Assembly (NCBI GenBank): GCA_038253945.1
Contig: JBBSGR010000013.1
Coordinates: forward strand, 14,654 to 78,653
Direction: 5' to 3'
Source of the DNA: JBBRYW01 sp038253945
Lineage (GTDB): Bacteria; Actinomycetota; Thermoleophilia; Gaiellales; Gaiellaceae
DNA: 64,000 nt
Part shown: piece by piece, positions 7,835 to 15,551 of the stretch
Numbering within the stretch: position 1 is the stretch's first letter
How the letters are laid out: the number at the start of each line of letters is the position of its first letter
The notes under the pieces: model-generated
The model's database searches: none
The model's input: only the letters and a program-made list of their open reading frames with translations
Told to the model about the DNA's origin: nothing
Translations under genes and position numbers: made by a program

Positions 7835-8956
7835 CTACTCCGCCGCCAGGCCGACTGCGCCGGCGGGCAGCCCGCCTACGCCTGCGATCGGCGCGAGCGA
7901 TCCGTCTTCGTCGACGGCGAAAGCGCTGATCGTGTGCGCCCCGGAGTTGACCGTGTACAGGTAGCGGCTGTTCCGAGCCAGAGCGGCGTCGGTGGGGGCG
8001 GCCCCCGTCGTGCCCGCAACGGGGCTCAGCAGCGAGAGGCTGCCGTCGTGGTCGATCGCGTAGCTGGAGACGCTGGCGCTCCCCGTGTTCGTCGTGTACG
8101 CGTAGCGGCCATTCTTGGTCGTGACGACCCAGCAGGCGGCCGTCTGGCCGTCCGGCGCAAGCGGAGTGATCGTGCCGAGCGCGCCGGCCGCGCTGAGCGA
8201 GTACGACGAGAGCGCACTGGCTCCGGGGGCACCGCCAAACGCATCTGAGACGATCAGGTGTCCGCGCTGATCGAAGTCAAAGCCGAAAGGTGTCGTTCCG
8301 ACTGAGGCCTGCACGCTGGGGCCGCTCGCGAGGCCGTCCTCCGCGACGATGTACGTGTCGATTGAGTTCGTCCCCTTCTCCGTCACGACGAGTGCGCGGC
8401 CGCCGGGGCTGAACTGGATCTGGGCCGGACCGACGGACGCGCCGCTCAACGGGCGGCTCGAGCCGGCGAGCGCCGCCAGTTCGCCGTGCGGGCCGACGCT
8501 GAAGCCGGCGATGTTGCCGGCGGTCGTCCCGTCGCCCGCATTGAGGACGTAGAGGAGGTGGTGGGTGACCGTCAGGCTGATCGGGCCGGTCCCGCCGGAT
8601 CCGACCTTCGAGACGAGCGCCAACCCATCCTTCCTGACGGCGAAGGCGGAGATCTCGTTGCTTCCGGCGTTCACCGCATACAGCCACTTGCCGTTGCCGC
8701 TCAGGACGAGCGCACCCTGAGACCCTAGACCGCTGCCGGTACCGAGCCCGCCCGTCGCGAAACTGCCGGCGGGGCTGATCGTGCCATCGGCGCCGCGGTC
8801 GAAGGCGAGGACGGCGTTCCCGCTTGCGCCATTCGTCAATGTGTATAGCGCACCTGCCCTCCCGTCCCCGGCCGCCGCCGAGCCGGCGGTGATCGCAAAC
8901 GCGGCCAGTACAACCGCCAGGGCAGCAAGACCCGGTCGTGCCGAAAAGGGCTTCAT
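7835..8956 (-). CDS. Secreted beta-propeller protein (lactonase/YVTN-like)
   Basis: 373 residues: a signal peptide (LAALAVVLAAFAITAGSAAA) then repeated propeller blades, each with a strand pair such as KWLYAVNAGSNEISAFAV, HLLYVLNAG, RYAYTTNTGSASVSSYAI and RYLYTVNSGAHTISAFAV. This resembles the 6-phosphogluconolactonase-like/YVTN propeller group, but exported members usually have binding or surface roles rather than the Pgl reaction. ATG 8956 follows AGGAGG at good spacing. Confidence 0.82.
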   Translation of the reverse strand: MKPFSARPGLAALAVVLAAFAITAGSAAAGDGRAGALYTLTNGASGNAVLAFDRGADGTISPAGSFATGGLGTGSGLGSQGALVLSGNGKWLYAVNAGSNEISAFAVRKDGLALVSKVGSGGTGPISLTVTHHLLYVLNAGDGTTAGNIAGFSVGPHGELAALAGSSRPLSGASVGPAQIQFSPGGRALVVTEKGTNSIDTYIVAEDGLASGPSVQASVGTTPFGFDFDQRGHLIVSDAFGGAPGASALSSYSLSAAGALGTITPLAPDGQTAACWVVTTKNGRYAYTTNTGSASVSSYAIDHDGSLSLLSPVAGTTGAAPTDAALARNSRYLYTVNSGAHTISAFAVDEDGSLAPIAGVGGLPAGAVGLAAE

Positions 8957-9188
8957 GTGCTTCCTCCTGTCTCCGCTGGTTGTCCGAACTGCGACCCGGC
9001 CGAGACTAGAGTCGAGACCTTGCGCCGGGTTTACGGCCCGCTTAACTTTCCCTTGCGGTCGCCGCTCCGCTCGAAGCCGGCAAGTGGTGTGTCATGGCGT
9101 CTCCTCGCCGCGTGGCTGACATCATGCGAGGATGTGAGCGGTCGGTCGGCATGACCCGGCTGCGCTGCCAAGCGATGAAGGAGGAGCC

Positions 9189-9344
9189 ATGCAGGTTGTT
9201 CATTGTCCGTGTGGTGTGGATGTTGAAGGCGAGTCGGACGACCAGCTCGTCGCGAACGTCGAGGCTCATATCGTGTCCGATCATCCGGAGCAAGTCGGCC
9301 AGCACTCCAGGGAAAAGATCCTCGAGATGGCTCACAGTCACTGA
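9189..9344 (+). CDS. DUF1059-like small metal-binding-type protein
   Basis: A 51-residue protein: MQVVHCPCGVDVEGESDD, then QLVANVEAHIVSDHPE and a C-terminal ILEMAHSH. The CPCG pair, the helix with His and the HPE block match my memory of DUF1059 proteins, which look like a single small Zn-ribbon-like unit. ATG 9189 is preceded by AAGGAGGAG, an excellent ribosome-binding site. A long leftward frame across this stretch is its shadow. Confidence 0.8.
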   Translation: MQVVHCPCGVDVEGESDDQLVANVEAHIVSDHPEQVGQHSREKILEMAHSH

Positions 9345-9539
9345 TTCGGGTTTGACGCCGGCAGCCAATGCTGCACCGGGATCGGTAAGCGAAAAGCGGG
9401 GGGTCTCGCTGATCGAGCGGGGATAAGGGCGTAGGAAGAGAACATCCGCCGCCCTCACGACGCTCTGCGTGGTCAAAAGAACGCGGAACAGCCGATGTTG
9501 GAGGAACGTAGCCGACTACCTGGCCCGGATCCGTCACCT

Positions 9540-9740
9540 CTTTCCCGCGCGCGAGGAGGAGCGGTGCGGGCCGAGGGTGACGTCGTCGACGGCCGCGACC
9601 GGCGCCCGATCGAGCGCTACCTCGCCTCGCTCACGTCCGAGCGACAGCAGGCGATCGAGCTCGTCTCGATCGACCCCCGAGCCCCACCGTCAAGCTGTGC
9701 GCACCGCCCGCCGGCTGCGGCCCAGCGGCGCCCGATAAAC
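9540..9740 (+). pseudogene. Remnant of an ISL3-like transposase
   Basis: One frame encodes VDGRDRRPIERYLASL and IELVSID, and the adjacent frame continues PEPHRQAVRTA. Together they resemble the DDE-core segment of ISL3-family transposases (duty block, then D-x-S-x-x-Y-R-x-A-V). Only some 65 residues survive, with a frameshift. No terminal repeats were found. The rest of 9345-9847 shows no credible gene. Confidence 0.4.
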
Positions 9741-9847
9741 GCGTGGCCACGCCTGCCCGCAGAGCCGAGCTCTTCGCCGGGGAGCCGCTGACCGCCGCGG
9801 CCTACGATGATTGGGCGCAGACCGAAACGGCCCATGGCGAGCTCGGG

Positions 9848-11188
9848 CTAGAAGCGGACGTCCTGAAGGGCTTCAGCCGCCCGGCAGTACAGGCGCGTGG
9901 CTGTTACGTGCTGCCCTCTCCGGACCGCAAGTTCTCCCTGCGCCATCCAGGCGTTCGCGCGATGGCCCAGCGACGACAGCCGCTCGAACGTCGACTCGGC
10001 ATCGCGGAAATGGCCTTCGGCCTCCTCGAGCCGGCCCGCTTCGAGCACCGCCCGCCCGAGGACGAGTTGCGCGCTGCCAATCTCGTGCAGGAAGTCGACC
10101 CGCCCGTCGAGCAGCTCGAGCGCATGCCGAGCATGCTGCTCGGCCAGCTCGAAGTGACCTGTCCGCAGGTGAACTTGCGCGAGGGAGGAGACCGCCTGAC
10201 CGGCCTCGGCTGCGCTTTCGAGCTCAAGCGCGACGCGAACTGCCTGTTTCAGGTACTCGACCGCGATCGACGGCTTGCCGAGCATGAACGAGAGTCCGCC
10301 GAGGTTGTTAAGCAGGCGCGCAAGGCTCTCGCGGTCGGCGAGGTGCTCGTATCCTGCCTTCGCGCGCTCCGCGTACGAGCGCGCCTGCACCCAGTGCCCC
10401 TGTCGCTCGGCGACGAGGGAGGCCTGGAAGTAGGTGTGGGCGAGCGTTCGCTCGTCGCCTGCCGCTTCAGCGAGCTCGAGCGCGCGCTCGACATCTTCTC
10501 GAGCGGCGACGTAGTCACGCTGCTGGCGATATGCGCGTGAGCGCCAGTAGAAGATGTTGGAACGCAGCCGGTCGGACGGAACGGGCGAAGCCTCCGCCAG
10601 ACGCAACGCCTCGTCGAAGAGCGCGATCGCCGTGCTGATGCTCTCGAGCTTCGTCCGGCACACGCCCAGCTGAAACACGATGTTCGCGCGGTCGAGATCG
10701 TCGAACTCCGGCCGCTCGACCAAGGAACGCGCAATCGTCAGGAGCTCGGCCGCTTCCTTCACTTGACCGGTGTGAACACGCGCGCGGGCCTCGGCCGACT
10801 GCGCCCGCAATCTGAGGTCGGACGACCCCGTGACGGCGATAGCTTCCTCAGCGGAGGCGAGCACGGCGAGCGCCTCGTCGTAGCGGTTGCTCTCGATCAG
10901 TGCGTCCGCCTGGGCGAGGGACACCTCCACTCGCGCTCGGTCGTCGAATGAGATGCCGCGCTCGAGGAAGGTGGGGTCGACGGAGAGTCGCTTGGCGAGC
11001 CATTCGATCGTCTCGGACGTCGGGCGCGTCTTCCCGCGCTCGATCTGACTGACGTATTCCTTCGAGAATCGGTCGGCTGCGAGTTCCGTCTGGGTCATCT
11101 GAGCCGCAACACGCAGTTGCCGCACACGTTTGCCGAGCGCGGAGGCAGGAGTTTGATCCTGCGGAGTGAATAGACGAGGCGACTGCAA
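9848..11188 (-). CDS. XRE-family regulator with C-terminal TPR repeats
   Basis: The N-terminal Cro/CI helix-turn-helix is clear (LGKRVRQLRVAAQMTQTELA, FSKEYVSQIERGKTRPT, then EWLAKRLSV). About 330 residues of tetratricopeptide-like helical pairs follow (e.g. AAREDVERALELAEAAGD, AVEYLKQAVRVALELES, FELAEQHARHALELLDG). This HTH plus TPR layout is that of peptide-sensing RRNPP-type or related regulators. The frame is open to GTG 11287; TTG 11188 after GAGGGCTGAG is a likely start, but uncertain. A divergent tiny ORF lies 160 nt upstream. Confidence 0.85.
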   Translation of the reverse strand: MQSPRLFTPQDQTPASALGKRVRQLRVAAQMTQTELAADRFSKEYVSQIERGKTRPTSETIEWLAKRLSVDPTFLERGISFDDRARVEVSLAQADALIESNRYDEALAVLASAEEAIAVTGSSDLRLRAQSAEARARVHTGQVKEAAELLTIARSLVERPEFDDLDRANIVFQLGVCRTKLESISTAIALFDEALRLAEASPVPSDRLRSNIFYWRSRAYRQQRDYVAAREDVERALELAEAAGDERTLAHTYFQASLVAERQGHWVQARSYAERAKAGYEHLADRESLARLLNNLGGLSFMLGKPSIAVEYLKQAVRVALELESAAEAGQAVSSLAQVHLRTGHFELAEQHARHALELLDGRVDFLHEIGSAQLVLGRAVLEAGRLEEAEGHFRDAESTFERLSSLGHRANAWMAQGELAVRRGQHVTATRLYCRAAEALQDVRF

Positions 11189-11235
11189 CTCAGCCCTCAA
11201 CCCGAACAGGCGCGCTGCGCGCTTCACCGCTAAAC

Positions 11236-11264
11236 TTGACGCCAACAGTCGGAACTCGCAAGAT
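11236..11264 (+). promoter_or_regulatory. Candidate sigma70-type promoter for tiny ORF
   Basis: TTGACG at 11236-11241 and CAAGAT at 11259-11264 with a 17-nt spacer. It points toward the 13-residue ORF at 11349. The -10 match is weak, so this is only a candidate. Confidence 0.25.
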
Positions 11265-11348
11265 CTCTCCGTTCGTGCGCTTCGCACAACCGACAGCTGC
11301 GGGAACCGTCCCGACGTCGATAGCTGGACAACTCATGAGGAGCGAGAC

Positions 11349-11390
11349 ATGATCCGGAACGGAATGTCAGAGGGGAACGGCGGCTGGTAG
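11349..11390 (+). CDS. Possible 13-residue peptide ORF divergent from the XRE-TPR gene
   Basis: ATG 11349 to TAG 11390 encodes MIRNGMSEGNGGW. AGGAG lies about 8 nt upstream, a hairpin follows 34 nt after the stop, and a promoter-like pair precedes it. Its position beside an HTH-TPR regulator invites comparison with signal-peptide genes, but a 14-codon ORF can easily arise by chance. Confidence 0.2.
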   Translation: MIRNGMSEGNGGW

Positions 11391-11423
11391 CTCAACCGCG
11401 GCGTCAACGACGCTGCAGGAGAA

Positions 11424-11468
11424 CTCGGGGATGAGCCCAGGCTGCGGCTTCCGGGGCTCATCCCCGAG
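11424..11468. terminator. Perfect 15-bp inverted repeat (strong hairpin)
   Basis: CTCGGGGATGAGCCC (11424-11438) and its exact reverse complement (11454-11468) flank a 15-nt loop. No U-run follows on either strand. It may be a factor-independent-like terminator of the tiny ORF unit or a scar of a mobile element. Confidence 0.5.
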
Positions 11469-11504
11469 GGAGAAGCGGCGTCAGTTGAAACCGTTGTGTC
11501 CACC

Positions 11505-11523
11505 ACTTCACTCAAGGTGAAGT
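11505..11523. promoter_or_regulatory. 7-bp dyad, operator-like
   Basis: ACTTCAC (11505-11511), spacer TCAAG, GTGAAGT (11517-11523). The 19-bp dyad has the size of MerR-type operators, but no MerR gene is in the window. Function unknown. Confidence 0.3.
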
Positions 11524-11590
11524 ATCGTGGTCTGCTGCCACGCCGGGTATCGTCCGATCGGGCCCCTTGTAGCGTCGCCACGAGGCGGTA

Positions 11591-11615
11591 ATCGGAGGAG
11601 GTTTACCCCTCCGAT
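11591..11615. repeat. 8-bp inverted repeat hairpin
   Basis: ATCGGAGG (11591-11598) and CCTCCGAT (11608-11615) with a 9-nt loop. This is the third inverted repeat within 200 nt. Apart from these and the tiny ORF, I see no gene between 11288 and 11674. Confidence 0.4.
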
Positions 11616-11674
11616 CGGGTCGGAAACTGGACGTTCATTCGGCGTGATTGCACGCGGGAGGGGAGGAGAGCCCT

Positions 11675-11740
11675 TCAGAGCTCCGGATGCTCGTAGACGA
11701 AGCGATGGACTGCGATCGCTGCCTCGCGCTTCGACTCCAC
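11675..11740 (-). pseudogene. N-terminal stub of an M20-type amidohydrolase at the operon end
   Basis: Immediately after the coxG stop the strand reads DERTLAAVESKREAAIAVHRFVYEHPEL and then TGA at 11675. The block VHRFVYEHPEL is the conserved opening of M20/AbgB-like amidohydrolases (helix then HPEL). No continuation is found in any frame downstream, so the operon's last gene appears truncated to about 21 residues from GTG 11740. An amidohydrolase would fit the last, deacylating step of ring degradation. Confidence 0.4.
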
Positions 11741-11762
11741 GGCTGCGAGCGTCCGCTCGTCG

Positions 11763-12335
11763 TTAGGGCGCGATCCTCTCACGTCGCCTGCGGTGGAACA
11801 GCGCGCGCCGGAGCGCGCCGAGCACCAGGCGTAGACCGCCGATCGGCTCAGCCTGCGCGGCGGGCGCCGCCGGCGGTGACTGCGTCGACCGTTCCGCGAG
11901 CTTGCCGGCGATGCAGTCGGCGAACTGCCCCGTCAGGCGCGACGCGACGTCCCCGACGACACCGCGGCCGTACTGCGCGACGGCTCCACGAAGTGTCAGC
12001 TCGGTGACGATGTCGACGCGCGTGCCACCGTCCGCGGCTGTCAGCGTCGACTCGATCGTCGCCTCTGCACTGCCGCGACCCTTGGACTCGCGCGCCTTCG
12101 CGGCGAGCACGACGCGCCGGTCCGCCTCATCGTTCTGCTCACGTACGACGTCGGTGAGGAACTGGAGCGCGATCGGGCCGAGTCGCACGTGCAACTTCGC
12201 CTTCCAGGCGTTCTCGGCGACCACCTCGACCAGTTCGGCACCCGGCATGCACGGGAGGACGCTCGGGACGTCGTCGAGCAAACGCCACGACTGCTCGACG
12301 GACGCCGGAACCCCGAAGCTGTTCTCGAGCCGCAT
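11763..12335 (-). CDS. coxG: CoxG-like SRPBCC protein of a molybdenum hydroxylase locus
   Basis: 190 residues. The SRPBCC fold is recognisable: MRLENSFGVPASVEQSWRLL, DVPSVLPCMPGAELVEV, KAKLHVRLGPIALQF, and the helix ADCIAGKL. A basic, Ala/Pro-rich C-terminal tail (LRRALFHRRRRERIAP) could anchor the protein at the membrane, as CoxG does for Mo-CO dehydrogenase. It overlaps the upstream lipoprotein gene by 1 nt (TGATG). The 2Fe-2S and Mo subunits are in the same operon, and the FAD subunit in the divergent one. Confidence 0.85.
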   Translation of the reverse strand: MRLENSFGVPASVEQSWRLLDDVPSVLPCMPGAELVEVVAENAWKAKLHVRLGPIALQFLTDVVREQNDEADRRVVLAAKARESKGRGSAEATIESTLTAADGGTRVDIVTELTLRGAVAQYGRGVVGDVASRLTGQFADCIAGKLAERSTQSPPAAPAAQAEPIGGLRLVLGALRRALFHRRRRERIAP

Positions 12336-12679
12336 CAGGAGGCGACGATCGTCGTTCGGTCCCACCCGGCGTCGTCGTGCCGGCAGGGGATCGCGGGATC
12401 GTCGTGGTTGGTGACGAGCTTCCCGTCCTTCAGCAAGAGGCAGTACGCCGCGATGTGCGGGTCGATGCCGAAGTTGACGTTGCAGCGCGTGATCGGGACG
12501 TGAGTGTGCGTCCGCCCGACACGGACGCACGCGACCCACCGGTAGTCGACGTGGGTCGCCTTCAGGCGCGTTGTGAGCAGCCGTTTCGCAAGGCCAGGCG
12601 GAGCCTCGGCGAGCTTCGGCGAGCTACCGCCGCAGGCCACCGGCAGCAGGAGAACGGTGAACGCGATCAGGATCCTCAT
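12335..12679 (-). CDS. Small lipoprotein of unknown function
   Basis: 114 residues with a lipoprotein signal (ILIAFTVLLLPVACGG; lipobox V-A-C at residue 16). The mature part has several Cys (WVACVRV, ITRCNVNF, IAAYCLLLKDG, DPAIPCRH) that could form disulfides outside the membrane. ATG 12679 overlaps the stop of the upstream dehydrogenase (ATGA). I do not recognise a family. Lying inside the catabolic operon, it may be an envelope accessory factor. Confidence 0.75.
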   Translation of the reverse strand: MRILIAFTVLLLPVACGGSSPKLAEAPPGLAKRLLTTRLKATHVDYRWVACVRVGRTHTHVPITRCNVNFGIDPHIAAYCLLLKDGKLVTNHDDPAIPCRHDDAGWDRTTIVAS

Positions 12680-13707
12680 GGCGACAGCACCACCTTCGTC
12701 GCCTCGCGTGAGTCGAAGAGGCGGTACCCCTCGGCGGCGTCGGAGAGGGGCAGCCGGTGCGTGACGATGGCGCTCGGGTCGAGCTCCCGGCTCGAGAGCC
12801 TCGAGAGGAGCAGCGCGCCGTCGGCATTCGGGTCCCCGATCGAGAAGCGCAGTGTCAGCTCGCGCTCGAACATCAGCGCGTTGTCGAGCGGATAGTCCCG
12901 CTCGAAGTGCGCACCGACGACGGAGACGACGCCGCGGCCACGGGCGAGCTTCAGCGACGCGTCGAGGCCGCCGGCCGAGCCCGCAGCCTCGATCACCACG
13001 TCGGCCCCGAGGCCGCCGGTCGCCTCTGCGACGGCGGTCGCGGCTTCGTCGGGCGCAGCCGCCTCGGCTCCGAGTTGCGCGGCGAGCTCGCGGCGCGCCG
13101 GGACGCCGTCGACCGCGATCAGCCGACCGGCGAGGCCTGCCGCGGAGAGCACCGCCATCAGCCCGACCGGGCCGCAACCGACGACGACCACGGTGTCGCC
13201 GGCGGAGACGCCGCCTCGAACGACGGCGCCGTAGCCCGTCGGGAGGATGTCGGCCAGGAAGACGGCCGCCTCGTCACTCACGTGGTCCGGCAGCTCACGC
13301 AGCGTGCGATCGGCCAGCGGCACGCGGACCAGCTCCGCCTGGCCGCCGTCGAGCCGAGGATAGACGCCGGAGTAGCCGAACAGCGAACGGCGCTCGCACT
13401 GCGTGACCCGGCCGGCGCGGCACGACGGACACGTTCCGTCGGAGATCATGCTCGCGTTGACGACCCGCTGGCCGGGACGCAGGGTCTGTACGTCAGGCCC
13501 AACCTCGACGACCTCGCCGGCGAACTCGTGACCGAGCACGGTTCCCGCCTCGAACCCTGGTGTCAGGCCGTGGAAGGGGAAAAGGTCGGCGCCGCAGATC
13601 GCCGTCGCACGGACTGCGACGATCGCGTCGTGCGGATCGAGGATCGCAGGGTCCGGCACATCTTCCACGCCGACGTCGCCCGGCCCGCGAAGGACGACGG
13701 CCTTCAC
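12676..13707 (-). CDS. Zn-dependent alcohol dehydrogenase (MDR family) in the B6-like operon
   Basis: 343 residues. Catalytic Zn motif GHEFAGEVVEVG, AICGADLFPFHG, three of the four structural-Zn Cys (TCPSCRAGRVTQC; the first position lacks Cys) and the NAD(P) motif VVVVGCGPVGLMAV. GTG 13707 overlaps the upstream VOC gene stop (GTGA). Context makes it a candidate for oxidising the 5-hydroxymethyl group of 4-pyridoxate to the aldehyde, a step done by a flavoenzyme in Mesorhizobium. That role is inference. Confidence 0.88.
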   Translation of the reverse strand: MKAVVLRGPGDVGVEDVPDPAILDPHDAIVAVRATAICGADLFPFHGLTPGFEAGTVLGHEFAGEVVEVGPDVQTLRPGQRVVNASMISDGTCPSCRAGRVTQCERRSLFGYSGVYPRLDGGQAELVRVPLADRTLRELPDHVSDEAAVFLADILPTGYGAVVRGGVSAGDTVVVVGCGPVGLMAVLSAAGLAGRLIAVDGVPARRELAAQLGAEAAAPDEAATAVAEATGGLGADVVIEAAGSAGGLDASLKLARGRGVVSVVGAHFERDYPLDNALMFERELTLRFSIGDPNADGALLLSRLSSRELDPSAIVTHRLPLSDAAEGYRLFDSREATKVVLSP

Positions 13708-14093
13708 GCGGGCTGCTCGATCTCGACGAGGTAGCCGTCTGGATCGACGCAGAAGAAGCGGCAGCCACCCCACGGCGGCTCGTACGGCTCGGCGAGGAAC
13801 TGCACTCCCTCATGCGCCAGTCGCCGGTGCTCCGCGCGCGCGTCGTCGACCTCGACCACCAGCACGACGTTTGCCCGTGACGGATCCGCCGGCGCCGTCA
13901 TCGCCACGCCCGGCCGGTCGTCGGCAGCGTGTCCCTGCTCGGTTAGAGACAGCCGCGCCCCGGCGAGCGTCAGCGTCGCGTACGGCGGGTCGTCGTAGAG
14001 CGCCTCGACCTCGCATCCGATCCGGTCGCGGTAGAAGACGACCGACCGCTGGATGTCCGCCACGGCGAGGATCGCTCCGGCTCGCCGAGCCAT
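13704..14093 (-). CDS. VOC family protein (glyoxalase/dioxygenase fold)
   Basis: 129 residues with ILAVADIQRSVVFYRDRIG at the start and FFCVDPDGYLVEIEQ at the end, the two signature strands of VOC proteins. Stops and starts overlap both neighbours (TGATG with the SDR, GTGA with the alcohol dehydrogenase), so it is co-translated with the pathway. Ring-cleaving dioxygenases also use this fold, but single-module proteins of this size are usually isomerases or lyases. The role is open. Confidence 0.8.
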   Translation of the reverse strand: MARRAGAILAVADIQRSVVFYRDRIGCEVEALYDDPPYATLTLAGARLSLTEQGHAADDRPGVAMTAPADPSRANVVLVVEVDDARAEHRRLAHEGVQFLAEPYEPPWGGCRFFCVDPDGYLVEIEQPA

Positions 14094-14794
14094 CAGTTGT
14101 GCGTGTGGCCGCCGTCGACCACGAGGAGCTGGCCGGTGATCCAGCCGGCCTCCTCGGAGGCGAGGAAGGCGACGGCGGGGGCAATGTCCGCGGCGACGGC
14201 GCGACGCGGGATCGCCTGCAGCATCTGGACGAAGTCGAATGCCTCCGCGTGCTTGCTCGCGAGCACGCCCTCAGTCTCCGTCAGTCCCGGCGCGACGGAG
14301 TTGACGGTGATCCCGTGCGGACCGAGCTCGCGTGCGAGCGCGCGTGTGAACGCCCAGACACCGCCCTTCGAAGCGACGTAGTGCGCCAGGTTCGGCGTTC
14401 CCGCGAGGATCACGTTCGAGGCGATGTTGACGATCCGCCCGTAGCCCGCCTCGCGCATCGGCTTCTGCGCGTAGTAGTTCGTCAGGAACGTGCCGTCGAG
14501 GTTGACCGACATGATCCGTCGCCACTCCGCGAAGTCGACCTCGTCCCACGGGGTGAAGGGGACGATCGCGGCAACGTTGACGAGCACGTCGAGCTTGCCG
14601 TGCTCCGCCACAGTGTCGTCGACCATCCGCTTGACGTCGTCCTCCTTGGACACGTCGATTTGCATCGTGGTGCCGCCTTGCACGTCCGCGCCGACGACCG
14701 TGGCGCCCTCGGCCGTCAATGTGTCGGCGACGGCCTTGCCGATTCCCTGCGCGGCGCCGGTGACGATCGCAACCCGGTTGTCCAGCTTGCCCAT
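14093..14794 (-). CDS. Short-chain dehydrogenase, pyridoxal 4-dehydrogenase-like
   Basis: 233-residue SDR: cofactor motif TGAAQGIG (12-19), catalytic Ser126, Tyr139 and Lys143 (YVASK), closing WITGQLLVVDGG. Beyond family motifs, the blocks IVPFTPWDEVDFAEWRRI, AGTPNLAHYVASKGGV and EAFDFVQMLQA match what I recall of M. loti pyridoxal 4-dehydrogenase, which makes 4-pyridoxolactone. A matching lactonase gene is directly upstream, 9 nt away. The NNAG motif is NVAA here. Confidence 0.85.
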   Translation of the reverse strand: MGKLDNRVAIVTGAAQGIGKAVADTLTAEGATVVGADVQGGTTMQIDVSKEDDVKRMVDDTVAEHGKLDVLVNVAAIVPFTPWDEVDFAEWRRIMSVNLDGTFLTNYYAQKPMREAGYGRIVNIASNVILAGTPNLAHYVASKGGVWAFTRALARELGPHGITVNSVAPGLTETEGVLASKHAEAFDFVQMLQAIPRRAVAADIAPAVAFLASEEAGWITGQLLVVDGGHTHN

Positions 14795-14803
14795 AGAGCC
14801 TCC

Positions 14804-15547
14804 CTACACCTCGTAGAAGTCCGGCGCGTGCTTGTAGCCGCGCCACGCGTCCATGTCGTGCGAGAAGAAGATCTCGGCGCGGTGCTCCTCGGCGAGACCC
14901 TTGACGCGCGCGATCGAGCGAACGCCGGCGACCGGGTCGTTGTGGAAGCCGGCCTGGATCCCTTTCTCGAGCGCCGTAGCCGTGTAAGCGACGTCCACCG
15001 GGAACAGCATCGGCGTCGCGCCGTCGACGAGGAACGAGTAATGGCCGACGGTGTGCCCCGCCGTCTCGTACAGCCGGAGGCCCTTCGCGAGCTCGACGTC
15101 GCCGGAGACGGTCTCGATGCTCGCCCCCTCGTAGTCCCACGACCTGTCGGAGTAGCCGAAGAACTCGAACGGCTCGTGGTCGCGCGCCTGGGCCAGTTCC
15201 CGCTCGTGGATGACGTTGCGGACACCGGTGCCCTTGAACAGCTGGTTGCCGCCGACGTGGTCGATGTGCAGGTGGGAGTTGACGAGCGTCGCCACGTCGC
15301 CCAGCGCGAACCCACACTCCGCCAGCTGTGCCGGGATCGTCTGCTCCTCGGTCTGCTCCGGAAGCTCGAACGGGAGCACGCGGTTCATGTGATCGAGATC
15401 GATGCCGGTGTCGAAGAGGAAGAGGCCGTCGTCACACTCGACCAGGACGCTGTAGACGGGGATCCGCACCTGGGGCCCGGGCACGTTCCACATCAGCTGT
15501 GTGTGCTCGATCACGATCGAGCCGCAGTCGAGAAGCCAGACCTTCAT
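14804..15547 (-). CDS. MBL-fold lactonase, 4-pyridoxolactonase-like
   Basis: 247 residues with the metallo-beta-lactamase motif SHLHIDHVGG (His92, His94, Asp96, His97) and later AGHTVGHYSF, PVDVAYT and SHDMD. The specific blocks DLDHMNRVLPFELPEQ, HNDPVAGVRSIARVKGLAEE and FFSHDMDAW...YK agree with my memory of M. loti 4-pyridoxolactonase, which hydrolyses 4-pyridoxolactone to 4-pyridoxate. AHL lactonases share the fold but are less similar in these blocks. Lies between the SDR and the dehydrogenase genes. Confidence 0.85.
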   Translation of the reverse strand: MKVWLLDCGSIVIEHTQLMWNVPGPQVRIPVYSVLVECDDGLFLFDTGIDLDHMNRVLPFELPEQTEEQTIPAQLAECGFALGDVATLVNSHLHIDHVGGNQLFKGTGVRNVIHERELAQARDHEPFEFFGYSDRSWDYEGASIETVSGDVELAKGLRLYETAGHTVGHYSFLVDGATPMLFPVDVAYTATALEKGIQAGFHNDPVAGVRSIARVKGLAEEHRAEIFFSHDMDAWRGYKHAPDFYEV

Positions 15548-15551
15548 CGGT

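Noticed and set aside
9042..9476. 144-residue leftward open frame
   Set aside because: It is antisense to the DUF1059-like gene, which has a strong RBS and conserved Cys/His pattern; the long frame has no recognisable domain.
14804..15547. Quorum-quenching AHL lactonase
   Set aside because: Same fold, but the specific sequence blocks and the neighbouring SDR and FHMPC-dehydrogenase-like genes fit 4-pyridoxolactonase better.
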